17,442 bases of DNA from CAVZLD01 sp964522605. GTDB lineage: Bacteria > Planctomycetota > Planctomycetia > Pirellulales > Pirellulaceae. The stretch covers positions 1-17,442 of the forward strand of contig CAZFWV010000122.1 of NCBI GenBank assembly GCA_964522605.1, in the 5' to 3' direction. Shown here in pieces: positions 17,374 to 17,442 of the stretch (the first letter of the stretch is position 1; every line of letters starts with the position of its first letter). Under the pieces are notes generated by a model, which did not search any database, had not been told where the DNA came from, and worked only from the letters and a program-made list of their open reading frames with translations. Position numbers and translations under genes: made by a program.

Positions 17374-17442
17374 CTAGAGGCGGTTTCAAAAACTGCTGTT
17401 CGGGAGGGCGAGGCTCCTGTTATGTAGGACGCCCCACGGCTC
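17374..17442 (+). repeat. Palindromic interspersed repeat, copy 2 (cut by window end)
   Basis: CTAGAGGCGGTTTC (17374-17387) is identical to the start of copy 1 at 878-891, and GGGAGGGCG (17402-17410) recurs 11 nt-scale downstream as in copy 1, with a few extra bases between. The following GCTCCTG corresponds to the left arm end. The right arm, if present, lies mostly beyond the window. It sits upstream of the FHA-like gene, so it may contribute to that operon's leader or promoter region. Confidence 0.6.

Overview
The window reads as chromosomal DNA of a planctomycete. The pointers are a DUF1559 prepilin-like gene followed by a palindromic repeat, a PEP-CTERM protein, a Ser/Thr kinase carrying a TM2 domain next to FHA-like and sigma-factor genes, a fairly high GC content, and many short co-directional gene groups. 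The assignment rests on gene content and remembered family features; no database search was run. No tRNA, rRNA, CRISPR array, insertion sequence or phage gene was seen.

Layout. (1) 30-2846, plus strand: a DUF1559/prepilin-type protein, a palindromic interspersed repeat that supplies its stop codon, a secreted DUF4465 protein with a PEP-CTERM sorting tail, and a class I SAM-dependent methyltransferase. (2) 2852-4745, minus strand: a two-gene agmatine-to-putrescine pathway, N-carbamoylputrescine amidase then agmatine deiminase, with overlapping reading frames. (3) 4824-5516, plus strand: a stand-alone dethiobiotin synthetase, bioD. (4) 5513-10419, minus strand: an alpha-glucan and sugar-nucleotide group in transcription order: glycogen synthase (glgA), a GalT-type nucleotidyltransferase whose only possible start lies inside glgA, and a GH57 glucanotransferase/amylase after a 247-nt gap with inverted repeats. 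(5) 10420-10844: a gene-free stretch. (6) 10845-17319, minus strand: a tight four-gene signalling cassette in the order helical-repeat/FHA-like protein, Ser/Thr kinase with about ten or more membrane segments and a TM2 domain, four-TM membrane protein of unknown family, and sigma-70-family factor with a C-terminal His/Cys domain. Gaps are 23 nt, a 4-nt ATGA overlap, and 18 nt, so one transcript is likely. (7) 17374-17442: a second copy of the palindromic repeat, cut by the window end.

The four-gene cassette is the most interesting part. It pairs a membrane-embedded kinase with a possible phosphothreonine reader, an unknown membrane protein with a large soluble domain, and a sigma factor carrying what may be a built-in zinc module. 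That suggests a phosphorylation-linked route from the envelope to transcription. The FHA-like domains lack an obvious canonical phosphopeptide-binding signature, and the kinase has an altered DFG motif (Asp-Tyr-Ser), so the mechanism may not follow the textbook.
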